From Bacteroidetes bacterium OLB9 (lineage in GTDB: Bacteria > Bacteroidota > Bacteroidia > Chitinophagales > Saprospiraceae), in assembly GCA_001567255.1 (NCBI GenBank), contig LNBW01000036.1:1-43100 (forward strand): a DNA stretch of 43,100 nt, written 5' to 3'. Made by a program: the position numbers and the translations under genes. Each line of letters starts with the position of its first letter. The stretch's first letter is position 1. Below are positions 27,501 to 38,688 of this stretch, piece after piece. The notes under the pieces were generated by a model, which did not search any database, was not told the DNA's origin, and saw nothing but the letters and a program-made list of their open reading frames with translations.

Positions 27501-28865
27501 ATGAACAATTTTATTCAAACATTAAAAAATATATGGAGTATTAAGGAGCTGAGAGATCGGATCCTTTTTACTTTGATGATCCTAGCTGTTTTTAGACTGG
27601 GATCTTATATAGTATTGCCGGGTGTAAATTATTTAGCACTGCAATCAGCTGCTAGTGGGAGACAAGCTAATGACTTATTGCAATTGATTAATACTTTTAC
27701 AGGAGGTGCTTTTAATCAAGGAGCTATTTTTGCACTAGGTATTATGCCTTATATTACTGCATCCATCATTGTGCAGTTACTAGGATTTGCGGTGCCTTAT
27801 TTCCAGAGATTACAGTCAAAGGAAGGAGAATCTGGTAGGAAAAAGATTACACAGATTACTCGGTTTTTAACACTTTTAATCACTATGGTTCAAGGTAGTG
27901 GATATCTTCTGATGTTGAAAACTACTCCGGGTGCGGTTGACCCTACTATGAATCAAGGTGTATTCTGGGTAAGTAATATGATTATTCTGACCACAGGTAC
28001 TATTTTAGCCATGTGGATGGGAGAAAAAATAACCGATAAAGGAATCGGTAATGGTATTTCTTTGTTAATCATGATTGGTATTATTGCCAGATTGCCTCAG
28101 TCATTTGTAGCGGAGGTGATAAGTCAATTTTCAGAGAACAAATTGTTGTTATTGATTATAGAACTGGCAGCATTAATTTTTGTGATTATAGGTACTACTT
28201 TGGTGGTTCAAGGTGTGAGAAAGATTCCTATTAGAGCTGCTAAAAGGATGGTAGGAAGAACAGGAATGGCCAGTGGTACAGCTAATGATGTGATTAATCT
28301 TAAGGTAGCAGCAGCAGGGGTTATGCCGATTATCTTTGCTCAGGCCATCATGTTTTTACCTTTGACTGCATTTCAGTATGTTTCAAGTTCCAGTGGCGTG
28401 CAGAGTGATACATTACTTGCATTAAATAATCCTATGTCTTTCTGGTATAATGTTATTTTCTTTGCATTGAATGTGGTATTTGCCTATATTTATACTGCAC
28501 TTATAGTTAATCCACAGCAGTATTCTGAGTATCTAAAGAGGAGTAATGCTTTTATTCCGGGTGTAAAACCTGGGCAAGATACAGAACATTATATTGATAC
28601 GTTGACAACTAGAATCACCCTACCGGGTGCAATATTCATTGGATTGATTGCGATACTACCGGCTATTGTTAATGCTGCTGGTGTTAGTACAGCCTTCTCC
28701 TATTTTTATGGAGGTACTTCTCTGTTGATCCTAGTGGCAGTGGTTCTTGACACTTTACAGCAAATAGAGAGCTATTTGTTGATGAGAAAGTATGATGGAT
28801 TGGTCAAGTCAGGAAGAATTCAGGGTAGAGCGGGTCAAGGTATCACCATTGGAGCGGGAATGTAA
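27501..28865 (+). CDS. secY: Preprotein translocase subunit SecY
   Basis: The 454-residue product has ten hydrophobic membrane segments, beginning with FTLMILAVFRLGSYIVLPGV and including the plug-region segment GAIFALGIMPYITASIIVQL. SecY is the pore of the Sec translocon in the inner membrane. It keeps its conserved place between rplO and map. No adk gene is present between secY and map, unlike in many Firmicutes. Confidence 0.98.
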   Translation: MNNFIQTLKNIWSIKELRDRILFTLMILAVFRLGSYIVLPGVNYLALQSAASGRQANDLLQLINTFTGGAFNQGAIFALGIMPYITASIIVQLLGFAVPYFQRLQSKEGESGRKKITQITRFLTLLITMVQGSGYLLMLKTTPGAVDPTMNQGVFWVSNMIILTTGTILAMWMGEKITDKGIGNGISLLIMIGIIARLPQSFVAEVISQFSENKLLLLIIELAALIFVIIGTTLVVQGVRKIPIRAAKRMVGRTGMASGTANDVINLKVAAAGVMPIIFAQAIMFLPLTAFQYVSSSSGVQSDTLLALNNPMSFWYNVIFFALNVVFAYIYTALIVNPQQYSEYLKRSNAFIPGVKPGQDTEHYIDTLTTRITLPGAIFIGLIAILPAIVNAAGVSTAFSYFYGGTSLLILVAVVLDTLQQIESYLLMRKYDGLVKSGRIQGRAGQGITIGAGM

Positions 28866-28873
28866 TTCCTGTT

Positions 28874-29683
28874 ATGATATTCTATAAAACAAATGAAGAA
28901 ATTGAGTTAATCAGAGAGAGTAATCTCCTGGTAAGTAAGACTCTAGCATATATAGCCGGCATTCTAAAAGTAGGTATTGACGGCAAAACAATCGATAAAG
29001 AAGCAGAAACTTTTATCAGGGACCATAATGGTATCCCGGGTTTTAAAGGGTATCATGGATTTCCTGCTACATTGTGTCTTTCAATAAATGAAGCAGTAGT
29101 TCATGGAATTCCTAATGATAAACCATTAGGGTCTAAAGATATTATTTCTGTTGATTGTGGTGTCTTGTTGAATGGTTATTTTGGTGACTCTGCTTTTACC
29201 TTCGGATTTAATGAAGTGGATGAAGAAGTTAGAAAGTTGATGAGAGTGACAAGGACATCTTTGATGATGGGTATAGAAGAAGCTAAAGCGGGCAATAGAG
29301 TTGGAGACATCAGCTATGCAGTGCAGAATTATTGTGAGCGTGAGCATCAATATGGCGTGGTCAGAGAGTTGGTAGGGCATGGCTTAGGTAAAAATTTGCA
29401 TGAGGAGCCTGAGATTCCAAATTTTGGTCAGAGAGGCAGAGGTCCGGTTTTAAAGGAAGGCCTGGTTATTTGTATTGAACCAATGATTAACTTAGGTGCT
29501 AAAGGTGTACGGCAATTGAACGATGGGTGGACAATACTTACAAAGGATGGAAAGCCATCAGCCCACTACGAGCATTGTGTAGCAATTAGGAAAGAAGGGC
29601 CTGATATTTTGTCAAATCATGATATTATTGATGAGGCTATTAAAAATAACCCTGAAATTATTGATATATCAATAAATTTTTAG
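28874..29683 (+). CDS. map: Type I methionine aminopeptidase
   Basis: The 269-residue product removes the initiator methionine from new proteins. The metal ligands are visible in SVDCGVLLNGYFGDSAFTF (two Asp), VGHGLGKNLHEEPEIPN (His), CIEPMINLG (Glu) and AHYEHCVAI (Glu). It starts 8 bases after the secY stop. A short C-terminal extension after the last ligand (about 30 residues) is not part of the catalytic fold. Confidence 0.97.
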   Translation: MIFYKTNEEIELIRESNLLVSKTLAYIAGILKVGIDGKTIDKEAETFIRDHNGIPGFKGYHGFPATLCLSINEAVVHGIPNDKPLGSKDIISVDCGVLLNGYFGDSAFTFGFNEVDEEVRKLMRVTRTSLMMGIEEAKAGNRVGDISYAVQNYCEREHQYGVVRELVGHGLGKNLHEEPEIPNFGQRGRGPVLKEGLVICIEPMINLGAKGVRQLNDGWTILTKDGKPSAHYEHCVAIRKEGPDILSNHDIIDEAIKNNPEIIDISINF

Positions 29684-29690
29684 ATCTTTG
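29661..29690 (+). promoter_or_regulatory. Possible internal promoter before infA
   Basis: TTG (29661-29663), 19 bases, then GATCTTTG (29683-29690) has the right spacing and a good TTTG half, but the TA of the -7 box is replaced by GA. It overlaps the end of map and would start transcription just before infA. Confidence 0.35.
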
Positions 29691-29706
29691 CACTCCAATT
29701 TAAAAA

Positions 29707-29925
29707 ATGGCTAAACAAGACCTAATAAAATTAGACGGAATTATTGAAGAAGCATTGTCCAATGCAATGTTTCGGGTGAGACTGGAGAGTGGACACTTAA
29801 TAACTGCCACCATCTCAGGTAAAATGAGGATGCACTATATCAGGATTTTACCTGGAGATAAAGTTGCGGTAGAAATGTCACCTTATGATTTGACGCGCGG
29901 TAGGATAAACTATCGTTATAAATAA
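29707..29925 (+). CDS. infA: Translation initiation factor IF-1
   Basis: The 72-residue OB-fold protein starts [20 protein letters not shown] and ends [18 protein letters not shown], both family signatures. IF-1 blocks the A-site during initiation. Its location between map and rpmJ is the usual one. Confidence 0.98.
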   Translation: MAKQDLIKLDGIIEEALSNAMFRVRLESGHLITATISGKMRMHYIRILPGDKVAVEMSPYDLTRGRINYRYK

Positions 29926-29944
29926 AATTTTAAAGACTTTTATC

Positions 29945-30061
29945 ATGAAAGTACAAGCATCAATAAAAAAGCGATCTGCGGACTGCAAGATTGTAAGGAG
30001 GAAAGGGAAACTTTATGTTATTAATAAGAAGAATCCTAAATTTAAACAAAGACAAGGTTAA
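29945..30061 (+). CDS. rpmJ: 50S ribosomal protein L36 (zinc-independent type)
   Basis: A 38-residue protein, [20 protein letters not shown] followed by [18 protein letters not shown]. It has only one cysteine, so it is the C-minus form without a zinc site, in keeping with the C-minus S14 of this cluster. It lies between infA and rpsM. Confidence 0.97.
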   Translation: MKVQASIKKRSADCKIVRRKGKLYVINKKNPKFKQRQG

Positions 30062-30072
30062 TAATTAATATT

Positions 30073-30450
30073 ATGGCACGAATTGCTGGTGTAGATTTAC
30101 CAAAAAATAAGAGAGGTGTTATTGGATTGACTTATATTTATGGTATAGGGCCTTCTAGAGCAAAGGATATTCTTAAAGCTGCCAATGTTTCTGAAGATAC
30201 CAAAGTTCAGGACTGGAATGATGATAACATCAAGTTTATCTCTAAGTATATTCAAGATGAATACCGTGTTGAAGGTGAGTTGAGGAGTGAGGTTCAATTG
30301 AGTATAAAGCGTCTTATGGACATCGCTTGCTACAGAGGTCTTAGGCATAGAAAGGGGCTTCCTGTAAGAGGGCAGAGTACAAAGACGAATGCTAGAACTC
30401 GAAAAGGTAAAAAGAAAACCATTGCTAATAAAAAGAAAGCAACTAAATAA
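30073..30450 (+). CDS. rpsM: 30S ribosomal protein S13
   Basis: The 125-residue product starts [20 protein letters not shown] and contains [20 protein letters not shown] near the end, which reaches to the P-site tRNA. S13 forms bridges B1a and B1b with the large subunit. It starts the alpha-operon section with rpsK, rpsD and rpoA. Confidence 0.98.
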   Translation: MARIAGVDLPKNKRGVIGLTYIYGIGPSRAKDILKAANVSEDTKVQDWNDDNIKFISKYIQDEYRVEGELRSEVQLSIKRLMDIACYRGLRHRKGLPVRGQSTKTNARTRKGKKKTIANKKKATK

Positions 30451-30469
30451 TAGCTAATTTTATAATATT

Positions 30470-30859
30470 ATGGCCAAAGGTAAAAAAGTAAGTAAGAAGC
30501 GTGTTGTCAAAGTAGAGTCAGAAGGTATGGCTTTTATTCACGCATCTTTTAATAATATTATCATTTCACTGACAAATAGAAGCGGTCAGGTTATATCTTG
30601 GGGATCTGCAGGAAAATCAGGTTTCAGAGGTAGCAAGAAAAACACACCTTATGCAGCTCAGATGGCTGCGGAGTCAGCATCCGTAACTGCTTATGAGGCC
30701 GGTTTGAGGAGTGTTGAGGTTTTTGTCAAGGGTCCTGGAGCAGGAAGAGAATCAGCGATTAGAGCAATTGACAACTCCGGTATCAGAGTAATGAAAATTA
30801 AGGATATGACACCTGTACCGCATAATGGATGTCGTCCTCCAAAGAAAAGAAGAGTTTAA
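30470..30859 (+). CDS. rpsK: 30S ribosomal protein S11
   Basis: The 129-residue product contains [20 protein letters not shown] and ends [18 protein letters not shown], the family end. S11 lies on the platform of the small subunit near the Shine-Dalgarno path. Its basic tail is normal. Confidence 0.98.
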   Translation: MAKGKKVSKKRVVKVESEGMAFIHASFNNIIISLTNRSGQVISWGSAGKSGFRGSKKNTPYAAQMAAESASVTAYEAGLRSVEVFVKGPGAGRESAIRAIDNSGIRVMKIKDMTPVPHNGCRPPKKRRV

Positions 30860-30887
30860 TTCAGATTTATAAAAAATCCATTTAGAA

Positions 30888-31502
30888 ATGGCGAGATATA
30901 CAGGCCCAACTACTAAAAAGGCAAGAGCATTTGGCGAACCTATTTACGGTCCAGATAAGTATTTTGAAAGAAGAAAATACCCTCCTGGGCAGCATGGTGC
31001 AATGAAGAGACGTAAGCAAAGAAGTGACTATGCGCTCGACCTTCAAGAGAAGCAAAAGGCTAAATATACATATGGCGTTTTGGAACGTCAATTTAGAAAT
31101 CTATTTGACAAGGCTGCAGCCAAGTCTGGTGTTACAGGTGATATATTACTGCAACTACTGGAGTCAAGGCTTGATAATATGGTTTATAGAATGGGAATTG
31201 CTAAGACCAGAAGATCAGCACGACAATTGGTTACTCATGGACACATTCTAGTGGATGGGGTTCTTACCAATATTCCTTCAATGCTTCTTAAACCAGGATC
31301 AATAGTTTCTGTGAGAGGTAAGTCAAGAGGTATAGACATCATCCAGAATAATGTTAATGCGAAAAAGGACATTAGCAGAACATATGGATGGATTGAATGG
31401 AATAGTGATAAGATGGAAGGAAGATTTCTGGCTTATCCGGAGAGAGAGAAGATTCCGGAAAATATCAATGTTCAATTGATTGTAGAGTTGTACTCTAAAT
31501 AA
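30888..31502 (+). CDS. rpsD: 30S ribosomal protein S4
   Basis: The 204-residue product starts [20 protein letters not shown] and has the S4 RNA-binding domain ([20 protein letters not shown], then [13 protein letters not shown]). S4 starts assembly of the 16S 5' domain. In E. coli it represses the alpha operon; here a hairpin follows before rpoA. It lacks the N-terminal zinc cysteines. Confidence 0.98.
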   Translation: MARYTGPTTKKARAFGEPIYGPDKYFERRKYPPGQHGAMKRRKQRSDYALDLQEKQKAKYTYGVLERQFRNLFDKAAAKSGVTGDILLQLLESRLDNMVYRMGIAKTRRSARQLVTHGHILVDGVLTNIPSMLLKPGSIVSVRGKSRGIDIIQNNVNAKKDISRTYGWIEWNSDKMEGRFLAYPEREKIPENINVQLIVELYSK

Positions 31503-31517
31503 TAGTGAAAATATACC

Positions 31518-31537
31518 GGCCATTCACCTGAATGGCC
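31518..31537 (+). promoter_or_regulatory. Hairpin between rpsD and rpoA, possible attenuator or processing site
   Basis: GGCCATTC (31518-31525) and GAATGGCC (31530-31537) form a perfect 8-bp stem with an ACCT loop. A T-rich tract (TATTCCTTTTT) follows after 3 bases. In the middle of a cluster this could lower or partly stop transcription into rpoA. Confidence 0.6.
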
Positions 31538-31572
31538 TATTCCTTTTTAAATTATCAAGTAAATTAATAATA

Positions 31573-32571
31573 ATGAGTATTCTAAACTTTCAAAAGCCTG
31601 ATAAGATTCTTCTCCAGAAAGCGGATGATTTTGATGGAGTTTTTGAATTTAAACCCCTTGAGCCTGGATTTGGTCAGACTATTGGGAATTCATTAAGAAG
31701 AGTACTTCTTTCATCATTAGAAGGTTATGCAATTTCTGCTATTCGTATTGCTGGTGTAGATCATGAGTTTTCTACCATCAAAGGAGTTGTTGAGGATGTT
31801 GTAGATATTATACTAAATATAAAGCAAATCAGACTTAAGCCACTCGCTGTAGCTGAAGGTTCTGCTGAGGAAAAATTATATGTTACAATTTCCGGTAAAG
31901 ACACTTTTGTAGCAGGTGATATTGAAACGCATACTAATACATTTAAGGTGATGAACCCAGATTTGTATATCTGCACTCTTGAGCCTAGTGTGACATTAGA
32001 AATAGAGTTTACTGTTACAAAGGGCAGAGGTTATGTAGCTGCTGATGAAAACTTACCTAAAGATGCCGCTATCGGTGTTATACCGATTGATGCTATTTAT
32101 ACTCCGATAAAGAAAATGGCGTATAGAGTAGAAAATACTAGGGTAGGCCAGAGAACAGATTACGAAAAGCTGACTATTGATTTGAAAACGGACGGTACTA
32201 TCCATCCTGAAGATGCAATAAAGGAAGCTTCTCGAATCCTGATTCAGCATTTGATGTTGATTACCGACGAGAATATAACATTCAACGATTCTGCATCTAG
32301 AGAAGATAATATAGTAGATGAGCATATTCTGCACATGCGCAAGTTGCTTAAGACTTCACTTGAAGACCTCGATTTGTCTGTGAGAGCTTATAACTGTTTG
32401 AAAGCAGCTAAGATAAATTCTCTAGGTGATTTAGTCAGATATGACATGCATGAATTACTGAAGTTTAGAAACTTTGGTAAGAAGTCATTGCTCGAAATTG
32501 AAGAATTGTTGCAACAAAAGAACCTTACTTTTGGTATGGATCTTTCAAAGTATAAATTAGACGAAGCATAA
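31573..32571 (+). CDS. rpoA: DNA-directed RNA polymerase subunit alpha
   Basis: The 332-residue product has an N-terminal dimer domain (FKPLEPGFGQTIGNSLRRVL, then LSSLEGYAISAIRIAGVDHE) and a C-terminal domain (about 260-325; SVRAYNCLKAAKINSLGDLV, then LLKFRNFGKKSLLEIEELL) that touches upstream DNA and activators. Length is typical. It is followed by an unusually long 118-base gap before rplQ. Confidence 0.98.
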   Translation: MSILNFQKPDKILLQKADDFDGVFEFKPLEPGFGQTIGNSLRRVLLSSLEGYAISAIRIAGVDHEFSTIKGVVEDVVDIILNIKQIRLKPLAVAEGSAEEKLYVTISGKDTFVAGDIETHTNTFKVMNPDLYICTLEPSVTLEIEFTVTKGRGYVAADENLPKDAAIGVIPIDAIYTPIKKMAYRVENTRVGQRTDYEKLTIDLKTDGTIHPEDAIKEASRILIQHLMLITDENITFNDSASREDNIVDEHILHMRKLLKTSLEDLDLSVRAYNCLKAAKINSLGDLVRYDMHELLKFRNFGKKSLLEIEELLQQKNLTFGMDLSKYKLDEA

Positions 32572-32613
32572 TTTAATATAATCGATTCGACCCATAGGAT
32601 TTTTATTTTTAAC

Positions 32614-32678
32614 TGGTACAAAACGTTGTTTTACATAACTCAAGGTCGGAAAGTAGTTTAAACAATAGTGGTACAAAA
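32614..32678. repeat. Pair of 10-bp direct repeats in the rpoA-rplQ gap
   Basis: TGGTACAAAA occurs at 32614-32623 and again at 32669-32678, 55 bases apart, the second just 12 bases before the rplQ ATG. Function is unknown; chance cannot be excluded in such AT-rich DNA. Confidence 0.4.
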
Positions 32679-32689
32679 ATTATTCTAAA

Positions 32690-33190
32690 ATGAGACACGG
32701 TAAAAAGTTTAATCATTTAGGCAGAAAGAAAGGACACAGAGATGCATTATTGCTCAATTTGTCCAATTCACTGATAACTCACAAAAGAATCAATACTACA
32801 CTTGCAAAAGCTAAAGCTTTGAGAATGCATGTGGAGCCGATTCTGACCAGATCAAAAGACAATACTACACACTCTAGAAGAATGGTTTTTGCTGATCTTC
32901 AGAACAAGAGTGCTGTTACTGAATTATTTGATGTGATTGCACCAAAGATTGCTAATAGACCAGGTGGTTATTGCAGAATCATTAAAACTGGATTTAGAAA
33001 AGGTGATGGTGCTGAAATGGCAATGATTGAATTGGTTGATTTCAATGAGATCTATACCTCTAAGTCTGGAGCTGGTAAGAGTTCGACTAGAAGAGGTCGA
33101 AGAAGAGGTGGTAATTCTTCTTCTATTTCTACTGCCGCAGCCGCTGCAGCTCCAGTGGTTGCTGAAACTACAACTAACGAAGAAGAATAA
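32690..33190 (+). CDS. rplQ: 50S ribosomal protein L17 with low-complexity C-terminal tail
   Basis: The first 120 or so residues are a normal L17 ([20 protein letters not shown], then [20 protein letters not shown]). A tail of about 40 residues follows, with a serine/arginine-rich part ([15 protein letters not shown]) and an Ala/Glu-rich end. Extended L17 proteins occur in Bacteroidota. L17 lies near the tunnel exit. It is the last gene of the cluster and is followed by a terminator. Confidence 0.96.
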   Translation: MRHGKKFNHLGRKKGHRDALLLNLSNSLITHKRINTTLAKAKALRMHVEPILTRSKDNTTHSRRMVFADLQNKSAVTELFDVIAPKIANRPGGYCRIIKTGFRKGDGAEMAMIELVDFNEIYTSKSGAGKSSTRRGRRRGGNSSSISTAAAAAAPVVAETTTNEEE

Positions 33191-33216
33191 GGAAAGGTTA
33201 GTTTATTATATTATTG

Positions 33217-33257
33217 CAAAAGGGATTTGTGGATACATAAATCCCTTTTGTTATTTT
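33217..33257 (+). terminator. Terminator of the S10-spc-alpha cluster
   Basis: CAAAAGGGATTT (33217-33228) pairs perfectly with AAATCCCTTTTG (33239-33250), then TTATTTT follows. The symmetric A/T ends may also serve the opposing gene at 33325-33624. Confidence 0.85.
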
Positions 33258-33324
33258 ATGGTTTGCTAGACTATGTTTAAATTGACTTTGACTTGCAGAA
33301 GTACCCTTCAGATTTCTGAGTGGA

Positions 33325-33624
33325 TCAATCCATTTCTGTTGGATTTTGTTCTCGATCTATAATCTTCTTATAGGTGTTTTCATTCATCCACCACTTGACC
33401 GTCGCAAAACCAATCACCGAAAAAACTAGCATTTCAATCAATTGAACCATGGCTCGCTGAGTTAAAAAAACACCGGCAAATGAACTATTTTTCAAATTGA
33501 GTAAATTGACAATTATGAATATAAAAACTCCAAAAGGAAGACCTGCAGTTAAGCCGTAAATCCATCGACCTTTTGATCTTGTTTTTTCCCATGAATGGAC
33601 AAATTTTTTATCTACATCATGCAT
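33325..33624 (-). CDS. Small two-helix membrane protein, unknown function
   Basis: A 99-residue product starting at ATG 33624. Two hydrophobic segments (about residues 24-43, GLPFGVFIFIIVNLLNL region, and 60-80, IEMLVFSVIGFATVKWW) suggest an inner-membrane hairpin with a basic N-terminus. I do not recognise the family. It stands alone between the ribosomal terminator and the carA promoter, on the opposite strand. Similar small membrane proteins near carA may exist in relatives; this was not checked. Confidence 0.6.
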   Translation of the reverse strand: MHDVDKKFVHSWEKTRSKGRWIYGLTAGLPFGVFIFIIVNLLNLKNSSFAGVFLTQRAMVQLIEMLVFSVIGFATVKWWMNENTYKKIIDREQNPTEMD

Positions 33625-33817
33625 ACAGAATGTGCGTTAATTTAGAAACAAAGATAATGATACAATCTGATTGAGAAAAGTATCGTCCTAATTGAAATAA
33701 TTTTTCATAAAATTCTGGATATCATTAACTATCTGATTGGTTTAATCCGACATGGGCAGTGAATTTTAATTTGAAAAGCTGAATGGTCTTTATTTATTAT
33801 AAATAATTATTAATGTG

Positions 33818-33825
33818 TATATTTG
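33818..33825 (+). promoter_or_regulatory. -7 promoter element of carA
   Basis: TATATTTG matches TAnnTTTG and is 27 bases before the carA ATG. The -33 box is not clear. Confidence 0.5.
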
Positions 33826-33852
33826 CGTTTATAATTCAATCTATTGTACCAA

Positions 33853-36263
<2,411 letters not shown>

Positions 36264-36333
36264 TTATATAAAAGGCAATAAGATAAATAGGTCTCACTAC
36301 ACATTTTTTTAACTGATTAAAAGTAAACAGTCA

Positions 36334-36657
36334 ATGGCAAAAGATAGGAAAATTATAGAAGAAATTGCATCTATCAGTGGAATTTCGTCCAAGTGGATCA
36401 ATAAATTTACAATAGTTACTGTACTATTTATTGTGTGGATGACATTTTTTGATGAGCATAATGTGTTTGCATACCAGCGTCATAAAGCGAATATAGCAAA
36501 GCTTGAACAGGAGAAATCTCAATTGAATGAGGAGATTACTCAGGCGCTGAAAGATTTAGAAGATTTGAAAAATAACAAAGAAAAATTTGCCCGAGAGAAG
36601 CATTTAATGCATCTACCTGGCGAAGAAATTATTTTAATAGAAGAACCAAAAAAATAG
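36334..36657 (+). CDS. Septum formation initiator (FtsB/DivIC-like) protein
   Basis: The 107-residue product has a short N-terminal cytoplasmic part, one membrane helix (about residues 26-40, FTIVTVLFIVWMTFFDE), then a coiled coil (about 50-85, NIAKLEQEKSQLNEEITQAL) and the ending FAREKHLMHLPGEEIILIEE, typical of the FtsB/DivIC family. Such proteins bind FtsL and help build the division septum. It lies between eno and sucD, where relatives also have it. The family is clear; a precise name is not used. Confidence 0.88.
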   Translation: MAKDRKIIEEIASISGISSKWINKFTIVTVLFIVWMTFFDEHNVFAYQRHKANIAKLEQEKSQLNEEITQALKDLEDLKNNKEKFAREKHLMHLPGEEIILIEEPKK

Positions 36658-36667
36658 AAAATTTGAT

Positions 36668-37543
36668 ATGAGTGTATTAGTTAACAAAGATTCAAAGATT
36701 ATAGTCCAAGGATTTACCGGTAATGAAGGGACGTTTCATGCCGAGCAGATGATTGAATATGGAACAAATATTGTGGGTGGTGTAACTCCAGGCAAGGGTG
36801 GTCAGGAACATCTCGGCAGACCTGTATTTAACAGTGTAAAGGAAGCAGTACATAAAGTCGGTGCCAATACATCCATTATTTTTGTACCACCAGGATTTGC
36901 TGCTGATGCAATAATGGAAGCTGCGGAAGCTGGTATTAAGGTTATCATTTGTATAACTGAAGGTATTCCTGTTCAGGATATGGTCATTGCAAAAGCGTAT
37001 ATTGAGAAGTTTGACTGTACACTCGTTGGTCCTAATTGTCCTGGAGTGATCACGCCTGATGAAGCAAAAGTAGGCATCATGCCAGGGTTTGTATTCAAGA
37101 AAGGTAGTATAGGTGTAGTATCAAAGTCAGGTACACTCACTTATGAAGCAGCAGATCAGATAGTTAAGGCAGGATTGGGTATTTCTACAGCGATTGGTAT
37201 CGGTGGTGACCCTATTATCGGAACGCCTACTAAGGATGCAGTTAAATTGCTGATGGAAGACCCTGAAACAGAGGGTATTGTGATGATAGGAGAGATTGGA
37301 GGTAATTACGAAGCACAAGCAGCTGAATATATAAAATCAACTGGTAATAGGAAGCCGGTTGTAGGATTTATAGCCGGTCAAACAGCGCCTAAGGGTCGTA
37401 CAATGGGACACGCAGGTGCCATCGTGGGTGGTCATGATGATACGGCAGAAGCTAAAATGAAAATTATGGCTGCATGTGGTATCCACGTAGTGAATAGTCC
37501 AGCCGAGATAGGAGAGATGATGGCAAAGGTATTGAAAGCGTAA
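36668..37543 (+). CDS. sucD: Succinate-CoA ligase, alpha subunit
   Basis: The 291-residue product binds CoA and carries the phosphohistidine of the TCA-cycle enzyme that makes ATP or GTP from succinyl-CoA. It has KIIVQGFTGNEGTFHAEQMI, TLVGPNCPGVITPDEAKVGI and the active His248 in GRTMGHAGAIVGG. The beta subunit gene sucC is not adjacent, which is usual in Bacteroidota. It starts 10 bases after the DivIC-like gene and ends before a terminator. Confidence 0.97.
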   Translation: MSVLVNKDSKIIVQGFTGNEGTFHAEQMIEYGTNIVGGVTPGKGGQEHLGRPVFNSVKEAVHKVGANTSIIFVPPGFAADAIMEAAEAGIKVIICITEGIPVQDMVIAKAYIEKFDCTLVGPNCPGVITPDEAKVGIMPGFVFKKGSIGVVSKSGTLTYEAADQIVKAGLGISTAIGIGGDPIIGTPTKDAVKLLMEDPETEGIVMIGEIGGNYEAQAAEYIKSTGNRKPVVGFIAGQTAPKGRTMGHAGAIVGGHDDTAEAKMKIMAACGIHVVNSPAEIGEMMAKVLKA

Positions 37544-37566
37544 TTGATTAAAGATATTTTATTGTT

Positions 37567-37603
37567 GATGGAGTGGTTTGTTCTTAATCACTCCATTTTG
37601 TTT
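37567..37603 (+). terminator. Terminator after sucD
   Basis: ATGGAGTG (37568-37575) pairs with CACTCCAT (37589-37596), then TTTGTTTATT follows. It closes the carA-eno-DivIC-sucD stretch. Confidence 0.7.
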
Positions 37604-37788
37604 ATTAGGATATTTTATCGTTATCTGTTGGTCAGAAAAGAGACCATAATTGCTTTTAAGTATGCTAATTTGAGCACATTTTTATTATTGTAAGCTTAAT
37701 GCAAATGAAGATTTCTATTATGGATTATCACAACGTCTTTCCTTCAGAATCTATGAAATTGAATGACCAGTAAGTGGCTAAAATTGAT

Positions 37789-37796
37789 TAATTTTG
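37789..37796 (+). promoter_or_regulatory. Probable -7 element of the nadC-like gene
   Basis: TAATTTTG matches TAnnTTTG and lies 33 bases before ATG 37830; no good -33 box is seen. The rest of the gap back to the sucD terminator holds nothing recognised. Confidence 0.45.
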
Positions 37797-37829
37797 CTAT
37801 TTCTTTTTGGGGATTAAAATGTATTGAGA

Positions 37830-38687
37830 ATGTATTCCATTGATCAAAAATTGTTAAAGTCATTTATTGAAAATGCGCTTCATGAAGATGGATATGAAGC
37901 AGATCATACTTCCTTGGCTAGTATTCCAGCTGAAAGCATTAGCAGAGCCAAACTTTATACTAAAGATGACGGAGTGATTGCTGGAGTCGCCGTCGCTGAG
38001 GCTATTTTTAATTATGTAGATGCTGGAGCAGTGATTGAAGTAGTGAAAAATGATGGTGACGAGGTTAGTTACAGAGATACGATACTATATGCGGAGTGCA
38101 ATACAAGAGCATTTATGAAGGCACAGCGGATCATCTTAAATATTATGAAGCACCTCAGTGGTATTGCTACTTTATCTTCTAGATTTGCATTTGAAGTTGA
38201 AGGGCTACCAGTGCGATTACTAGCTACAAGAAAGACCACTCCCTTATTGAGATTTTTAGAATACTGGGCACTGAGAGTAGGAGGCTGTGATTACCTCCGG
38301 ACAGGCTTAGATGATGGTATTGTCATTACGGATAATCATATTCATGCAAGTAGTTCTATTGCAGAGGCTATAGATCATGTCAATCAGTATCTTAAAGAAC
38401 AAAAACTAAATCTAGATATAACTATCGAGGTTGCAAATCTGGTTGAATTGCAGCAAGTATTGGATCATGGAGGTGTATCTCGTATTGTATTGGATCACTT
38501 TGAATTACCGATTTTAAGTGAAGCGGTAGCCCATGTTAATGGCCGATTTGAGGTGGGTGCCTCAGGAGGAGTCACTTTAAAGAATGTTAGGAACATTGCT
38601 GAAACCGGTGTTGATTTTATTTCAGTTGCAGCATTGACACAGATTATGGGTACACTGGATTTAAGTTTTAAAATCTCTAAGCATTGA
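37830..38687 (+). CDS. nadC: Nicotinate-nucleotide pyrophosphorylase (quinolinate phosphoribosyltransferase) family protein, with unusual active-site residues
   Basis: The 285-residue product has the QAPRTase fold: an N-terminal ferredoxin-like domain (ENALHEDGYEADHTSL), then the barrel with LSGIATLSSRFAF, ATRKTTPLLRFLEYWALRVG and IVLDHFELP. The enzyme makes nicotinate mononucleotide from quinolinate and PRPP in NAD synthesis. Arg134 and Lys135 of TRKTTP are conserved, but the NHR motif is YLR, so Leu156 replaces the usual His, and the IKDNH motif is ITDNH, so Thr167 replaces the usual Lys. ATG 37830 is preferred to TTG 37824. Neither nadA nor nadB is in the window. It may be a true NadC with altered site, or a paralogue with another substrate. 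The next gene starts 1 base after the stop. Confidence 0.85.
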   Translation: MYSIDQKLLKSFIENALHEDGYEADHTSLASIPAESISRAKLYTKDDGVIAGVAVAEAIFNYVDAGAVIEVVKNDGDEVSYRDTILYAECNTRAFMKAQRIILNIMKHLSGIATLSSRFAFEVEGLPVRLLATRKTTPLLRFLEYWALRVGGCDYLRTGLDDGIVITDNHIHASSSIAEAIDHVNQYLKEQKLNLDITIEVANLVELQQVLDHGGVSRIVLDHFELPILSEAVAHVNGRFEVGASGGVTLKNVRNIAETGVDFISVAALTQIMGTLDLSFKISKH

Positions 38688-38688
38688 T

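Noticed and set aside
33027..33269. Frame over the end of rplQ and its terminator
   Set aside because: It runs through the terminator stem and encodes a leucine-rich product that comes from the Ser/Ala repeats of L17 in another frame.
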